Shown here in pieces: positions 1 to 9,193 of a stretch of DNA of 64,000 bases; positions within the stretch are counted from its first letter, which is position 1; each line of letters starts with the position of its first letter. The notes under the pieces are model-generated. The model was not told the DNA's origin. It saw only the letters and a program-made list of their open reading frames with translations, and did no database searches. Source of the DNA: an uncultured Psychrosphaera sp. (GTDB lineage Bacteria; Pseudomonadota; Gammaproteobacteria; Enterobacterales; Alteromonadaceae); contig NZ_CANMSK010000006.1 in NCBI RefSeq assembly GCF_947500655.1, positions 62,001 to 126,000 of the forward strand, written 5' to 3'. A program made the translations under genes and the position numbers.

Positions 1-339
1 TACTTTTTGAGGTAATAACCCATCTAATGCTAGAAATAACTCATTTGCTTGATAATGGCTTAACAGTATTGTTTTTATCTGCATATATTGCTGTTGGTAA
101 ACATCTAAGCTTGAAAGAGATAGTCTTTCATTTTCAGCAGGCAATTTAACTTGTTTCAAAAATAAAGCTTTTTGCTGCAATATATTACCTTGCTGAGTCA
201 CTTCCGTTTGAGACCAAACAGATAACTTCCACACAAAAAATATAGCAAGTAAAATAGCTGACAAGATGCTTACGATAAATTGTTTATATTGCTGTTGTCT
301 CAGACTAGAACGCCAGCGCATTAAATTAATCTCCACCAT
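1..339 (-). CDS. pilN: PilN, type IV pilus inner-membrane assembly protein (3' part cut off)
   Basis: PilN is the bitopic inner-membrane partner of PilM in the type IV pilus alignment complex. The frame is open from an ATG at 339 to the window edge (113 codons). It shows the short cytoplasmic N-terminus expected of PilN (starting MVEINLMRWR), which binds the PilM cleft, then one hydrophobic segment (about residues 22-40) and a Gln/Leu-rich periplasmic coiled-coil stretch. Its ATG shares one base with the pilM stop (TAATG), so the two are translationally coupled. PilO, PilP and PilQ would be expected beyond the window. The C-terminus is not visible. Confidence 0.88.
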   Translation of the reverse strand, partial: MVEINLMRWRSSLRQQQYKQFIVSILSAILLAIFFVWKLSVWSQTEVTQQGNILQQKALFLKQVKLPAENERLSLSSLDVYQQQYMQIKTILLSHYQANELFLALDGLLPQKV

Positions 340-1379
340 TAATCTAATCCTCTAGCAGCCAAACCTAAAGCGACTTGAAAACTACCTTGCACCGACATAA
401 GATTCTGCTTTGCCAAATCCACTTTACTATCTATAGCAACAAGTCCATTTAAAGGCTGACAAATATTTATAGTTGCTTTCAATAAATTGGTTAAATAAGT
501 TATCAACTCAGGAAAATGAGATCCTCCGCCAGAACAAATCCAATGTTCAATAAACCGCTCATCAACAATAGCTAAGTAACTTTGCTGACAATGTCTGAGT
601 TGTGCAACTAACTTATCTACTGAACTATTATTTAATAAATCATTATTTTTTGATGCAGCAGTTAATTTATCAACATTTCTATTTATTAATTGAGCGACTC
701 CTATGTTTAATTCTCGGCTAAATACGAGCTCTCCATCGATTAATACCATAAACAACGAAGTTACCTCACCAATATGAAGATTAGCAAATACCCCCATTAA
801 ATCGTGACTCGCTAGAGAATACTCAAGTTGTAAGCTTCTTGTAATTGCATGTGTTTCTAAATCAACAACCGCTGTATTAAAACCAACTCTTTTCAATGAT
901 GCTGTTCTTGCATCAATTAAGTTTTTTTTAGCCACAACAACAAAAACATCTTTTAAGTTTTCATCAACCTTATTATTTCCTAACACGGTGAAATCGATGT
1001 TGACTTCACCTGCCATTTTTTCGGTGACTAACTTTAAATTGCCATAAAGGTAATATTCGACTTCTATTTCTGTTAAAGAACGATCAACTTGAATAATTTT
1101 AGTGATGACTTGAGAGCCTGTGATGGCAATAACCGCTTTTTTGATTGGCTTAGGAATAAAATTACGCAATGATTTTAGAGCATTTTCAAATTCATCTAGT
1201 CCATAAACTTCTTTATTTTTTAATGTTCCTTGTGATAAAGGCACAATAACGACAGACATTAACCTTATTTCTCCAGCCAATTTAAATAAAACAATTGCCT
1301 TAATGGAGCTAGACCCTATATCAATCCCCAAGTATAAATCGTCCCTATAAAGTAGGTTTTTAATAGCTTTTAACCACAT
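339..1379 (-). CDS. pilM: PilM, actin-like type IV pilus assembly ATPase
   Basis: This 346-residue cytoplasmic protein of the FtsA/actin fold is the inner anchor of the PilMNOP complex in twitching pili. The N-terminal phosphate loop reads LGIDIGSSSIKAIVL, and a second nucleotide-binding stretch ICSGGGSHFPEL lies near residue 285. Length fits the family (about 350). It is first in the pilM-pilN operon and runs divergently from mrcA, the usual gammaproteobacterial arrangement. The 3' end overlaps the pilN start by one base. Confidence 0.92.
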   Translation of the reverse strand: MWLKAIKNLLYRDDLYLGIDIGSSSIKAIVLFKLAGEIRLMSVVIVPLSQGTLKNKEVYGLDEFENALKSLRNFIPKPIKKAVIAITGSQVITKIIQVDRSLTEIEVEYYLYGNLKLVTEKMAGEVNIDFTVLGNNKVDENLKDVFVVVAKKNLIDARTASLKRVGFNTAVVDLETHAITRSLQLEYSLASHDLMGVFANLHIGEVTSLFMVLIDGELVFSRELNIGVAQLINRNVDKLTAASKNNDLLNNSSVDKLVAQLRHCQQSYLAIVDERFIEHWICSGGGSHFPELITYLTNLLKATINICQPLNGLVAIDSKVDLAKQNLMSVQGSFQVALGLAARGLD

Positions 1380-1515
1380 ATCAGATCTCCTTTCAGCTGT
1401 AATTTAAGACTAGAATACAATTACCCAAAATCAATACAAAAATGATATTTAATTTTTCACTTATCATTTGCCACTACATAGACTAAAATTACTGCCTCTT
1501 TTTTATTCAGCTTTG

Positions 1516-4173
1516 ATGTATTTGATGATTTGGCTTAAACGACTTTTTAAACTTTTCCTATTCGGCGTGTTCACTGCCCTTATTTTAGTAATTGGTTTTT
1601 ACTACTATATAAAAGACGAATTACCAACTGAGGAAGTAATACGAGACGTTCGTTTCCAAATTCCGATGAAAGTATATTCAGCTGATGGCGAGCTAATATC
1701 ACAGTTTGGTGAAAAGCGTAGGATCCCTCTTTCCCATGACGAGATCCCACAGACACTTATTGATGCTTTATTAGCAACGGAAGATTCTCGTTTTTATTAT
1801 CATTACGGGATTGATCCAATAGGTGTATTAAAAGCCGCATTTGACACTATTATTTTAGGAAGACCACGTGGAGCCAGTACCGTTACTATGCAGTTTGCTC
1901 GTAATGCATTCCTAACATTAGATAGAACGGCAATTCGTAAAATAAAAGAAATTTATATTGCGCTTCACATTGAACAGTTATTAACCAAAGATGAGATTTT
2001 AACTCTCTATTTTAATAAGACTTTCTTTGGCAATAGAGCCTATGGTGCTGGAGCCGCGGCACAGGTTTATTATGGAAAAGATTTAAAAGATCTTACATTA
2101 GCGCAAATGGCCACAATAGCAGGGTTACCTAAAGCTCCGTCTAATTACAATCCACTGCGATACCCTGAAAAATCTAAACAAAGACGTAATACCGTATTAA
2201 GCAGAATGTTAATCGTTGGTGCAATCGACCAAGAAACATACGATGAGGCAGTTGCGCAACCAGTAACCGCAAAACAACATGGTGCTAAAATCACATCCTA
2301 CGCTCCTTATGTTGCCGAAGATGTTCGTAAAAAAATAGTTGAAAAGTATGGTATTGAACGTGCTTATACAGAAGGTTTTAATGTTTATACAACCATTGAT
2401 TCTAAAGCTCAAAGCGCAGCTCAAAAAGCAGTAAAAGATAACATTCATGATTATGATGAAAGACATGGTTACAGAGGCCCTGTTACCTATTTATGGCGAG
2501 AGCCTGAAATAGTTTACCAAGAACCTTCTACTGAAGAGGCTCCTGAGGTAGAAACATCGGCTAATGGAGACTCTAATAATAATGAAGCAAGTGATGAGCT
2601 ATTTGCTGAAAATGACTTTACTGCTTTTAATGATGCCGGCGATTATGAGCCTTCTGAAAACAATTCATGGTCGTTTGAACAAATTAACGACCATTTAAAT
2701 ACACTTAAAGATTATGATGACTTAGTACCAGCTATTGTGACTAACTTAACTGATAAAACGGCTTATGTTCAATTAAAGTCTGGCGTTATTGAAGTTCTAG
2801 ATTGGGATGATTTGAAATGGGCTAGACCTTATATTACCGATAACGAACAAGGCCCTGCACCTAAAATAGTTGCACAAATAATTCAAGCTGGAGCATTGGT
2901 ATGGCTACGCCCAAACCCAGATAACAGTTATAGGTTAAGTCAAATTCCAGATGTAAGTGGTGCCTTTATTGCAATTGATCCAACTAATGGTGATATAAAA
3001 GCTTCTGTTGGTGGTTATTATTTTGGCAATAATCAATTTGATCGTATTACGCAGGCTAAACGTCAAATAGGTTCAAATATAAAACCATTTGTTTACTCAG
3101 CGGCATTAGACAATGGTTATACACTAGCTAGTTTAATTAATGATGCTCCAATTAATAAATGGGACAATAAATTAGGCACAGCATGGCGTCCTAAAAATTC
3201 ACCACCAACGTATGGTGGACCTACTCGAGTAAGAAGAGGGCTAGCACAATCGAAAAACGTTATGTCGGTAAGACTGCTTCGTTCAGTGGGGATAAGCAGA
3301 GCTATAAACCATATGGCAAAATTTGGTTTTAATAAGTCAGATCTACCAAGAAACGAATCATTATCGTTAGGCTCTGCGGCATTAACGCCAATTTCTGTTG
3401 TTACAGCCATGAGTGTATTTGCTAATGGTGGTTACCTTGTACGTAATCAAGTAATAGATAGAGTAGAAAACTCAAATGGCGAGATTTTATTTAAGAACAC
3501 TAAGGTAGTTGCTGGTTATGTACCACCTGCACCTAAAGAGCCTACTTACCTTGCCGATTCTATTGAAAGCATACCTGAAGAGGAAAGCTATATTGAACCA
3601 GCGCCTAGGGTGATCTCTGCTGCGAATGCATTTTTAATTGCCGATGCAATGAACGATACTATTTGGGGCGGTGGTAGTTGGGCAAATAAAACAGGTTGGA
3701 ATGGCACAGCATGGAAAGCACAATCATTACGTCGTCGAGATTTATCTGGTAAAACAGGTACAACTAATGACGCGATAGATACTTGGTTTACTGGATTTAA
3801 TAGCAAAATAACTGCAACTAGCTGGTTAGGTTTTGATGAACCCGGTCGACCACTTGGTTCAGTCCAGCACAACAGCAATTTAGGTGACGACCAAACTAAG
3901 GGTGGAGAGTCTGGCGCTAAGTCAGCATTGCCAGCATGGATAGCATTTATGAAAGAAATACTGCCGTCTATTCCTGTCAGTAGTCGTGAAATTCCAGAAG
4001 GTCTAATATCAGTAAGAATAGACGAAGATACTGGTTTATTATCCCGTAAAACCGATTATACAAGCCAATGGGAATACTTTATAAAAGGTACGGAACCAAC
4101 TAAATACACTGATAATAATTCACCAATCAGGTTAAACAAAGATCAAATAAAAGAAGATGACGAATTGTTCTAA
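1516..4173 (+). CDS. mrcA: Penicillin-binding protein 1A (bifunctional transglycosylase/transpeptidase)
   Basis: Class A PBP that polymerises and cross-links peptidoglycan at the periplasmic face. I chose the ATG at 1516 (885 aa), which puts one membrane anchor (about residues 8-32) right at the N-terminus; a TTG at 1468 would add 16 residues. The GT51 domain has ATEDSRFY with the catalytic Glu near residue 89 and a KIKEIYIALHIEQ motif. The transpeptidase has SNIK (Ser about 520), SKN and KTGTT (Lys about 746). The usual GASTITQQ motif reads GASTVTMQF here. Between the two domains, in the OB-like insert, is an acidic Asn/Ser/Glu-rich stretch (about residues 340-390) longer than in E. coli PBP1A. 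The C-terminus ends in ELF, as in the E. coli protein. Confidence 0.95.
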   Translation: MYLMIWLKRLFKLFLFGVFTALILVIGFYYYIKDELPTEEVIRDVRFQIPMKVYSADGELISQFGEKRRIPLSHDEIPQTLIDALLATEDSRFYYHYGIDPIGVLKAAFDTIILGRPRGASTVTMQFARNAFLTLDRTAIRKIKEIYIALHIEQLLTKDEILTLYFNKTFFGNRAYGAGAAAQVYYGKDLKDLTLAQMATIAGLPKAPSNYNPLRYPEKSKQRRNTVLSRMLIVGAIDQETYDEAVAQPVTAKQHGAKITSYAPYVAEDVRKKIVEKYGIERAYTEGFNVYTTIDSKAQSAAQKAVKDNIHDYDERHGYRGPVTYLWREPEIVYQEPSTEEAPEVETSANGDSNNNEASDELFAENDFTAFNDAGDYEPSENNSWSFEQINDHLNTLKDYDDLVPAIVTNLTDKTAYVQLKSGVIEVLDWDDLKWARPYITDNEQGPAPKIVAQIIQAGALVWLRPNPDNSYRLSQIPDVSGAFIAIDPTNGDIKASVGGYYFGNNQFDRITQAKRQIGSNIKPFVYSAALDNGYTLASLINDAPINKWDNKLGTAWRPKNSPPTYGGPTRVRRGLAQSKNVMSVRLLRSVGISRAINHMAKFGFNKSDLPRNESLSLGSAALTPISVVTAMSVFANGGYLVRNQVIDRVENSNGEILFKNTKVVAGYVPPAPKEPTYLADSIESIPEEESYIEPAPRVISAANAFLIADAMNDTIWGGGSWANKTGWNGTAWKAQSLRRRDLSGKTGTTNDAIDTWFTGFNSKITATSWLGFDEPGRPLGSVQHNSNLGDDQTKGGESGAKSALPAWIAFMKEILPSIPVSSREIPEGLISVRIDEDTGLLSRKTDYTSQWEYFIKGTEPTKYTDNNSPIRLNKDQIKEDDELF

Positions 4174-4199
4174 TAGTTTGTTTAATTGATAGGAATTTT

Positions 4200-4241
4200 A
4201 GTCATAAAAAAACCTCGTTTAAACGAGGTTTTTTTATGACT
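4200..4241. terminator. Perfect 42-bp palindromic bidirectional terminator
   Basis: The 21 bases from 4200 are exactly reverse-complementary to the next 21. The GC core CCTCG/CGAGG is flanked by A7 and T7 runs, so the transcript has a U-tract on either strand. It lies between the converging mrcA and SapC-family genes, where a two-way terminator is expected. Confidence 0.93.
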
Positions 4242-4289
4242 GACTTAATTATTTATTTACGTACTTAAGTTAAGTATGCAATATTTTAA

Positions 4290-5006
4290 TTAAGCTTTAT
4301 CTCTAGCCACTTGCTTTTGGATCAAGTTATTTACTTGATGCATTGAACCTAAGTGAGCATAGATAGGACCTAAGAATCCACGTTTACGTAAACCAAGGAA
4401 ATCTTCATCCGAAAGTGCAGAAAGCTTTTTCTCATCAACAATAAACAAACCATTTAAGTTAAATTCTTTTTCACTCACTTTAACATTGATGTTTTGCGGG
4501 TGTAAAAGATCTAATTTAACTAACTCGTCAATAAATCCTTTAGTGATCTGCTCATGTTCAACATAAGAAATCAGCGACTTTTTACGCTTTGCTAAATATT
4601 CAGTTTCTTCACCAGTTTCTGTAAATAAGGCTTCGCCTTCACCCTCAGAAACAACTGCACTGTCTATATTAATCGCGATACCAAAAAGGTTAGCATCTTC
4701 TTTACTTGGAATAACTGAGAATGGTTTGTGAGTATAACGAGCTGGCATATACATACCTTCCCACTTGTTATCAGCATTCACGAACAAGTTTTTATTTGGC
4801 TCTAAACCTAGAAGCGCTACAGGGAAGTAACCTTCTTGATCTTTACCTTGTACAAAAGCAATTGGGTATTGATTACCTGCTAAAGCAAATTCTTGAACAA
4901 CAACGCCTAATGCGTGTTGAGTAGCTAAATCTTCTACAGATGTAGCAGGTTTTATTTTAATATTTTTATGTGTTTCTTTATGTAAAGGCTGAAAGTTATC
5001 TGCCAT
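4290..5006 (-). CDS. SapC family protein
   Basis: This 238-residue soluble protein has the features of the SapC family (PF07277): an N-terminal half with ALGVVVQEFALAGNQYPIAF and GYFPVALLGLE, a MYMPARYTHKPFSV core, and a C-terminal Leu-rich region. Despite the name, the family has no demonstrated part in Sap peptide transport and no membrane segments are seen. In marine bacteria such genes often sit near TonB receptors or tryptophan halogenases; neither is present here. A GGAG ribosome site lies 8-9 bases before the ATG. Biological role unknown. Confidence 0.85.
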   Translation of the reverse strand: MADNFQPLHKETHKNIKIKPATSVEDLATQHALGVVVQEFALAGNQYPIAFVQGKDQEGYFPVALLGLEPNKNLFVNADNKWEGMYMPARYTHKPFSVIPSKEDANLFGIAINIDSAVVSEGEGEALFTETGEETEYLAKRKKSLISYVEHEQITKGFIDELVKLDLLHPQNINVKVSEKEFNLNGLFIVDEKKLSALSDEDFLGLRKRGFLGPIYAHLGSMHQVNNLIQKQVARDKA

Positions 5007-5052
5007 TTTAATTCTCCAATATGTTCCAGGTCGGTTTTACCAACTCAAATTT

Positions 5053-5256
5053 TTATTTCATTAATTCAGCGTCAAGTTTTATATCAGTGCAGTTCTTCTC
5101 ACATTTGATAATGACACTATCTGCACTAGTTTTAATGCTAATTAACGTTTCACAATTACTACATTTAACCGTTTTTCCAGCCAAAACCTTTTTGATTAAA
5201 GATTTTTGTTGGTTGAACGAATTTGCGGCAGATTTATTTAAGGCAGAAAAGTCCAT
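5053..5256 (-). CDS. Small zinc-ribbon-like protein, function unknown
   Basis: A 67-residue basic protein. The N-terminal 30 residues are Lys/Asn/Ser-rich and likely helical; the C-terminal half carries two cysteine pairs (CSNC and CEKNC) about 20 residues apart separated by beta-like sequence, which looks like a zinc ribbon. It lies between two minus-strand genes with no strong ribosome site. The paired cysteines make coding plausible, but I do not recognise a family. The opposite-strand frame over the same bases lacks such features. Confidence 0.55.
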   Translation of the reverse strand: MDFSALNKSAANSFNQQKSLIKKVLAGKTVKCSNCETLISIKTSADSVIIKCEKNCTDIKLDAELMK

Positions 5257-5396
5257 AACTACTTAATGCTATCTATATATTGCTACAAAAAGACATATGG
5301 ACGATATGCCAGAATTAAAGGTCACTACAAGAGAAAGATCAGATTTGTTGTTTAACTGCCTATAATTCAAACAAAGTGTTCGGCTTAGGCTGAAAT

Positions 5397-5660
5397 CTAG
5401 ATCCCCATTAATGATAATTTATCAATAACGTCGCGAGTGAGTTTTTCTAGAGTGGGATGGTTTGCAGCAAAATCAGTTTCTAATTCTAACAATTGGTCAA
5501 AAATAGATTCTTCAGCTTTAAATTCATTTGAATCTACTTTTTCCTGAACCTCATTTTGAAACAACTTAACTTGTTCCAATACTTCTGGTTCTACATTTTT
5601 AGTTGTTTCTAATTCTGAGCGTAACTTAATTATTGATTCTAAAATATTAGTTGGGTTCAT
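5397..5660 (-). CDS. DUF4404 family protein
   Basis: Short, acidic, helical protein of 87 residues. The C-terminal signature AANHPTLEKLTRDVIDKLSLMGI matches what I recall of DUF4404 (HPTL followed by a short helix ending in MGI). I chose the ATG at 5660 because GGA lies 8 bases upstream; a TTG at 5678 would add six residues. Function unknown. It follows the TorF-type gene on the same strand but a strong terminator separates them, so it is probably expressed alone. Confidence 0.75.
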   Translation of the reverse strand: MNPTNILESIIKLRSELETTKNVEPEVLEQVKLFQNEVQEKVDSNEFKAEESIFDQLLELETDFAANHPTLEKLTRDVIDKLSLMGI

Positions 5661-5732
5661 TATTTTTCCAATATCCAATTCAGTGACGCTAGCATAACCT
5701 ATATTGTTTAATATTCAGAGTATAAAGCAAAC

Positions 5733-5761
5733 AAAAATGCCGACACTAGGCCGGCATTTTT
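5733..5761 (-). terminator. Rho-independent terminator after the TorF-type gene
   Basis: A stem ATGCCG/CGGCAT extended by A5/T5 with a 9-base loop lies 20 bases past the stop of the upstream minus-strand gene, and a T-run follows on the minus strand. It insulates the DUF4404 gene. Confidence 0.85.
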
Positions 5762-5780
5762 TAATCTATATCAATAAAAC

Positions 5781-6413
5781 TTAAAATGACTTACCAATGC
5801 TGAAGACTAAAGCTTCATCATCGCTTAAATCACTACCACTTATAATTAGCGATATACCAATATCTAAATCAGCAACGGTAGTACCGTAACCAGCTTCAAC
5901 ATAAGAACCTTCAATATCACCTGAAAATGCACCTACAGTTCCATATAAACCACTATCAGCTTCATATGTACCAGCGATGAAAGTATAGCTAGCATCGCTG
6001 CCATCAGCCATACCTTCAGCCCATGTACCAACTGAAACTTCAGCACTAAATGCTCCTTTGCCAAAGTTTAAGTTAACTTCATTATATGATGTATCAAAAT
6101 CACCAGTATATTGGTACGTTGTTGCACCAATGCTAAAGCCAAAACCACCCTCTGTTTCCATTGAGAATGCACCGTACAGATCAATTTCTAACCCATCTTG
6201 CACGTCAGCAGCCCATGTTCCGAAAGAGAATGAACCGCTTTCATAATCAAAACCACCACTTGCTGAAGCACCAGCGGTTTGTTGAATTCCTCGGAAGTGA
6301 TATTGAGATACAAAACCAGCGTTAGATGACCATTCAGCTTGTGCAGCTGCAGAAACTAAAGTTGATGCACCTAATAAAGTCGCTAAAATAGTTTTTTTTA
6401 TGTTGTTTTTCAT
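5781..6413 (-). CDS. TorF-family putative outer-membrane porin
   Basis: Exported 210-residue beta-barrel candidate of the TorF/Gcw_chp family (PF09694). A signal peptide (KKTILATLLGASTLVSAAAQA) precedes the mature start EWSSNAGFVSQYHFRG. The body is built of alternating aromatic/Gly/Ser strands (for example SFSFGTWAADVQDGLEIDLY) and ends with a terminal Phe (SIGKSF), as outer-membrane beta barrels do. It is monocistronic, with an AGGA ribosome site and a terminator directly downstream. The substrate is not deducible. Confidence 0.82.
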   Translation of the reverse strand: MKNNIKKTILATLLGASTLVSAAAQAEWSSNAGFVSQYHFRGIQQTAGASASGGFDYESGSFSFGTWAADVQDGLEIDLYGAFSMETEGGFGFSIGATTYQYTGDFDTSYNEVNLNFGKGAFSAEVSVGTWAEGMADGSDASYTFIAGTYEADSGLYGTVGAFSGDIEGSYVEAGYGTTVADLDIGISLIISGSDLSDDEALVFSIGKSF

Positions 6414-6643
6414 TTTGTTCGTCCTTAAATTATTATAATTTTTTTTATGTGTTATAGGTATTAATTTGTTATTGTTATAAATTTAACCAGTTCAACTAAT
6501 TCAACATACATGCCGAGTTATACATGGTTGATATTGTTGTACTTTTTTTAAACGAATGAACAAAATTACTTCAACCTTACCAATAAGGTGCAAGACGCGC
6601 CCAATATGGTGCAGGATTTGATAAAATTATAAGAGTTATAAAA

Positions 6644-7312
6644 ATGCCGAATAAACCAATAATAGCCCCTTCAATACTATCTGCTAATTTTGCAAAGTTA
6701 GGTGATGAAGTTAACGAAGTATTAGCAGGTGGTTGTCAGTGGGTTCACTTTGATGTGATGGACAATCATTACGTGCCTAATTTAACATTTGGTTCAATGA
6801 TCTGCTCAGCCCTTAGAGAACATGGTATTACAGCCCCTATAGATGTTCATTTAATGGTTGAACCTGTTGATAATATGATAGAGCAATTTGCCAAAGCAGG
6901 AGCGACTTCAATTAGTTTTCATCCGGAAGCATCCAAGCATATCAATCGTTCTATCGCATTAGTTAAAGAACTAGGCTGCCAAGTGGGGTTAGTATTAAAT
7001 CCGGCTACATCGCTGACATTAATTGAAGAGTCCATTAATGAGTTGGATATGGTACTAATAATGTCAGTTAATCCTGGTTTTGGTGGGCAATCCTTTATTC
7101 CTAGCACGTTAGATAAAATAAAGCGTGTAAGAGCAATGGCGTTAAAGCATAACAAGAATATTCGAATTTCTGTGGACGGTGGCGTTAACCAACAAAACAT
7201 CAGAACGATCGCTGATGCAGGTGCAGATACGTTTGTAATGGGCTCAGCTATCTTTAATAAAGAAGATCGAAAATTAGCAATTGAACAAGCTTTTGCCCAA
7301 CTACAAGATTAG
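6644..7312 (+). CDS. rpe: Ribulose-phosphate 3-epimerase
   Basis: This TIM-barrel metalloenzyme interconverts ribulose-5-phosphate and xylulose-5-phosphate in the pentose phosphate pathway. The 222-residue length is typical. Visible motifs are APSILSANF (catalytic Ser), HFDVMDNHYVPNLTFG (metal His/Asp), DVHLMVE, VNPGFGGQSFI (phosphate gripper) and ISVDGGVN (catalytic Asp). It is followed by trpS, part of the conserved gammaproteobacterial rpe-(gph)-trpS order; gph is missing here. The 230-bp upstream region contains two direct GGTGCA hexamers but no recognised promoter. Confidence 0.96.
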   Translation: MPNKPIIAPSILSANFAKLGDEVNEVLAGGCQWVHFDVMDNHYVPNLTFGSMICSALREHGITAPIDVHLMVEPVDNMIEQFAKAGATSISFHPEASKHINRSIALVKELGCQVGLVLNPATSLTLIEESINELDMVLIMSVNPGFGGQSFIPSTLDKIKRVRAMALKHNKNIRISVDGGVNQQNIRTIADAGADTFVMGSAIFNKEDRKLAIEQAFAQLQD

Positions 7313-7468
7313 ATAAATCAATAATACCTGCGCTATTAAGTAAGTAATTAGCTAATTAACTTCCTTGCTAGATTGCGCAACCAAATTTTAAGGTTACAAT
7401 GTCGACCTTTCGTGCATTGAATAATATATCAATAATAGTAATCAAAAATATCAAATGATGGGACAGTT

Positions 7469-8467
7469 ATGACACAGACAGTTTTAAGTGGGATCCAAAC
7501 CACAGGCGGAATGACAATAGGTAATTACATTGGTGCCATCAACCAATGGCTAACATTACAACAAGATCATGACTGTTTCTTTATGCTTGCTGACTTACAT
7601 GCGATAACCGTTCGCCAAGATCCTAAAACGTTACATGAACGTACATTAGACGGCATTGCCTTATATACGGCCTGTGGAATCGACCCTGATAAATCAGCCT
7701 TATTTGTACAATCTCAAGTAAAAGAACATGCTCAATTGGCTTGGGCGTTAAGCTGTTACACCCAAATGGGTGAGCTAAACCGTATGACTCAATTTAAAGA
7801 TAAGTCATCAAAAAACCAAAATAATATTAACGTTGGGCTTTTTGCTTACCCTGCATTGCAAGCGGCTGATATTCTTTTGTATCAAGCAGATAAAGTACCT
7901 GTAGGCGAAGATCAAAAGCAACATTTAGAATTAACCCGCGACATAGCAACGCGTTTTAATAATATCCATGGTGATATCTTCACTGTGCCTGAACCATATA
8001 TTCCAGAGTTTGGTGCCCGAGTGATGAGCCTACAAGAGCCAACCAAAAAAATGTCAAAGTCTGATGAAAACCTAAATGGTTTTATCATGTTGTTGGATGA
8101 GCCTAAAAAAATAGAAAAGAAACTGAAAAAAGCAGTCACGGACTCAGATGAACAAGCACGCATTTATTTTGATCGTAAAGAAAAACCTGGGGTTTCAAAT
8201 CTTTTAACTTTATTGAGTGTTGCTACAGGTAAGTCTATTGCCGATTTAGTACCTGATTATGAAGACAAAATGTACGGCCATTTGAAAAAAGATACCGCCG
8301 ATGCTGTGGTTAGTATGATTGAACCAATTCAAAAACGTTTTTATCAAATTAGAGATGACCAAGCAGAATTAAGCCGCATTATGAAATTAGGCGCAGAAAA
8401 AGCATCCGCAAAGGCAGAAAAAACACTATCTGCAGTTTATGACGCGATTGGTTTTGTAAAGCCATAA
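7469..8467 (+). CDS. trpS: Tryptophanyl-tRNA synthetase
   Basis: Class I aminoacyl-tRNA synthetase that charges tRNA-Trp. It is 332 residues long, the short bacterial form. The HIGH-like motif is TIGNYIGAI near residue 18 and the KMSKS loop is intact ([10 protein letters not shown], near residue 195). The stretch [19 protein letters not shown], with the conserved active-site residues, sits at the centre. It starts at an ATG after GGGACAGTT. It lies 156 bp past rpe, with no terminator visible between them. Confidence 0.97.
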   Translation: MTQTVLSGIQTTGGMTIGNYIGAINQWLTLQQDHDCFFMLADLHAITVRQDPKTLHERTLDGIALYTACGIDPDKSALFVQSQVKEHAQLAWALSCYTQMGELNRMTQFKDKSSKNQNNINVGLFAYPALQAADILLYQADKVPVGEDQKQHLELTRDIATRFNNIHGDIFTVPEPYIPEFGARVMSLQEPTKKMSKSDENLNGFIMLLDEPKKIEKKLKKAVTDSDEQARIYFDRKEKPGVSNLLTLLSVATGKSIADLVPDYEDKMYGHLKKDTADAVVSMIEPIQKRFYQIRDDQAELSRIMKLGAEKASAKAEKTLSAVYDAIGFVKP

Positions 8468-8542
8468 TCTAACTGTTTACAGGCCATCTATTTTGGGTGG
8501 TCTGTAGTTATAATATCCTACATATATTTATAGATTAGATTT

Positions 8543-9121
8543 ATGCTGTTAATGATTGATAACTACGACTCTTTTACTTATACCTTAGTGCAATATTTTA
8601 GAGCCTTAGGCCAAGAAGTCTTAGTTAAACGTAATGACCAAATAACAATTGAGCAGATCAAACAAATAAACCCAGATCATATTGTTATATCCCCAGGCCC
8701 TGGAACACCCGAACAGGCTGGGTTATCAAAAGATATTATTCTTCAGTTCTATAAAAACGTGCCGATATTGGGTGTATGTTTAGGTCATCAAGCGATTGCA
8801 CAAGCTTTTGGTGCTACAGTAATAAGAGCAAAAAAAGTTATGCACGGTAAAACCTCAAATATCATTCATTCTAAAACTGATATTTTTATAGGAATTGACA
8901 ATCCATTTACCGTTACTCGTTACCATTCTTTAATTGTTGATGAAAATACATTACCTGAACAAATCCAAGCAACGGCATGGGTATGTGATGAAAATAATAA
9001 AAAACAGGAACTTATGGCGTTGAAATTAAAAAATTACCCCGTCATAGGTGTACAATTTCATCCAGAGTCGGTATTAACCCAATTTGGTCATAAATTATTG
9101 TCAAATTTCCTGACATATTGA
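8543..9121 (+). CDS. pabA: Aminodeoxychorismate/anthranilate synthase component II (glutamine amidotransferase)
   Basis: Class I glutamine amidotransferase (192 aa) supplying ammonia for 4-amino-4-deoxychorismate (folate) or anthranilate (tryptophan) synthesis. The oxyanion motif SPGPGTP, nucleophile motif GVCLGHQ and catalytic GVQFHPES are all intact. No component I gene lies nearby, so it is a stand-alone subunit. Its place between trpS and the ast genes corresponds to pabA in related Alteromonadales. A dual PabA/TrpG role cannot be excluded. Confidence 0.9.
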   Translation: MLLMIDNYDSFTYTLVQYFRALGQEVLVKRNDQITIEQIKQINPDHIVISPGPGTPEQAGLSKDIILQFYKNVPILGVCLGHQAIAQAFGATVIRAKKVMHGKTSNIIHSKTDIFIGIDNPFTVTRYHSLIVDENTLPEQIQATAWVCDENNKKQELMALKLKNYPVIGVQFHPESVLTQFGHKLLSNFLTY

Positions 9122-9193
9122 TCAAATTCTAATAGTATTGATGTAACTTGCATCTAGCTCAATAACTAAAATAAACTGAATAATAATTATTAT

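Noticed and set aside
6580..6620. Two GGTGCA hexamers upstream of rpe as NtrC-type sites
   Set aside because: They are direct rather than inverted repeats and no sigma-54 promoter follows.
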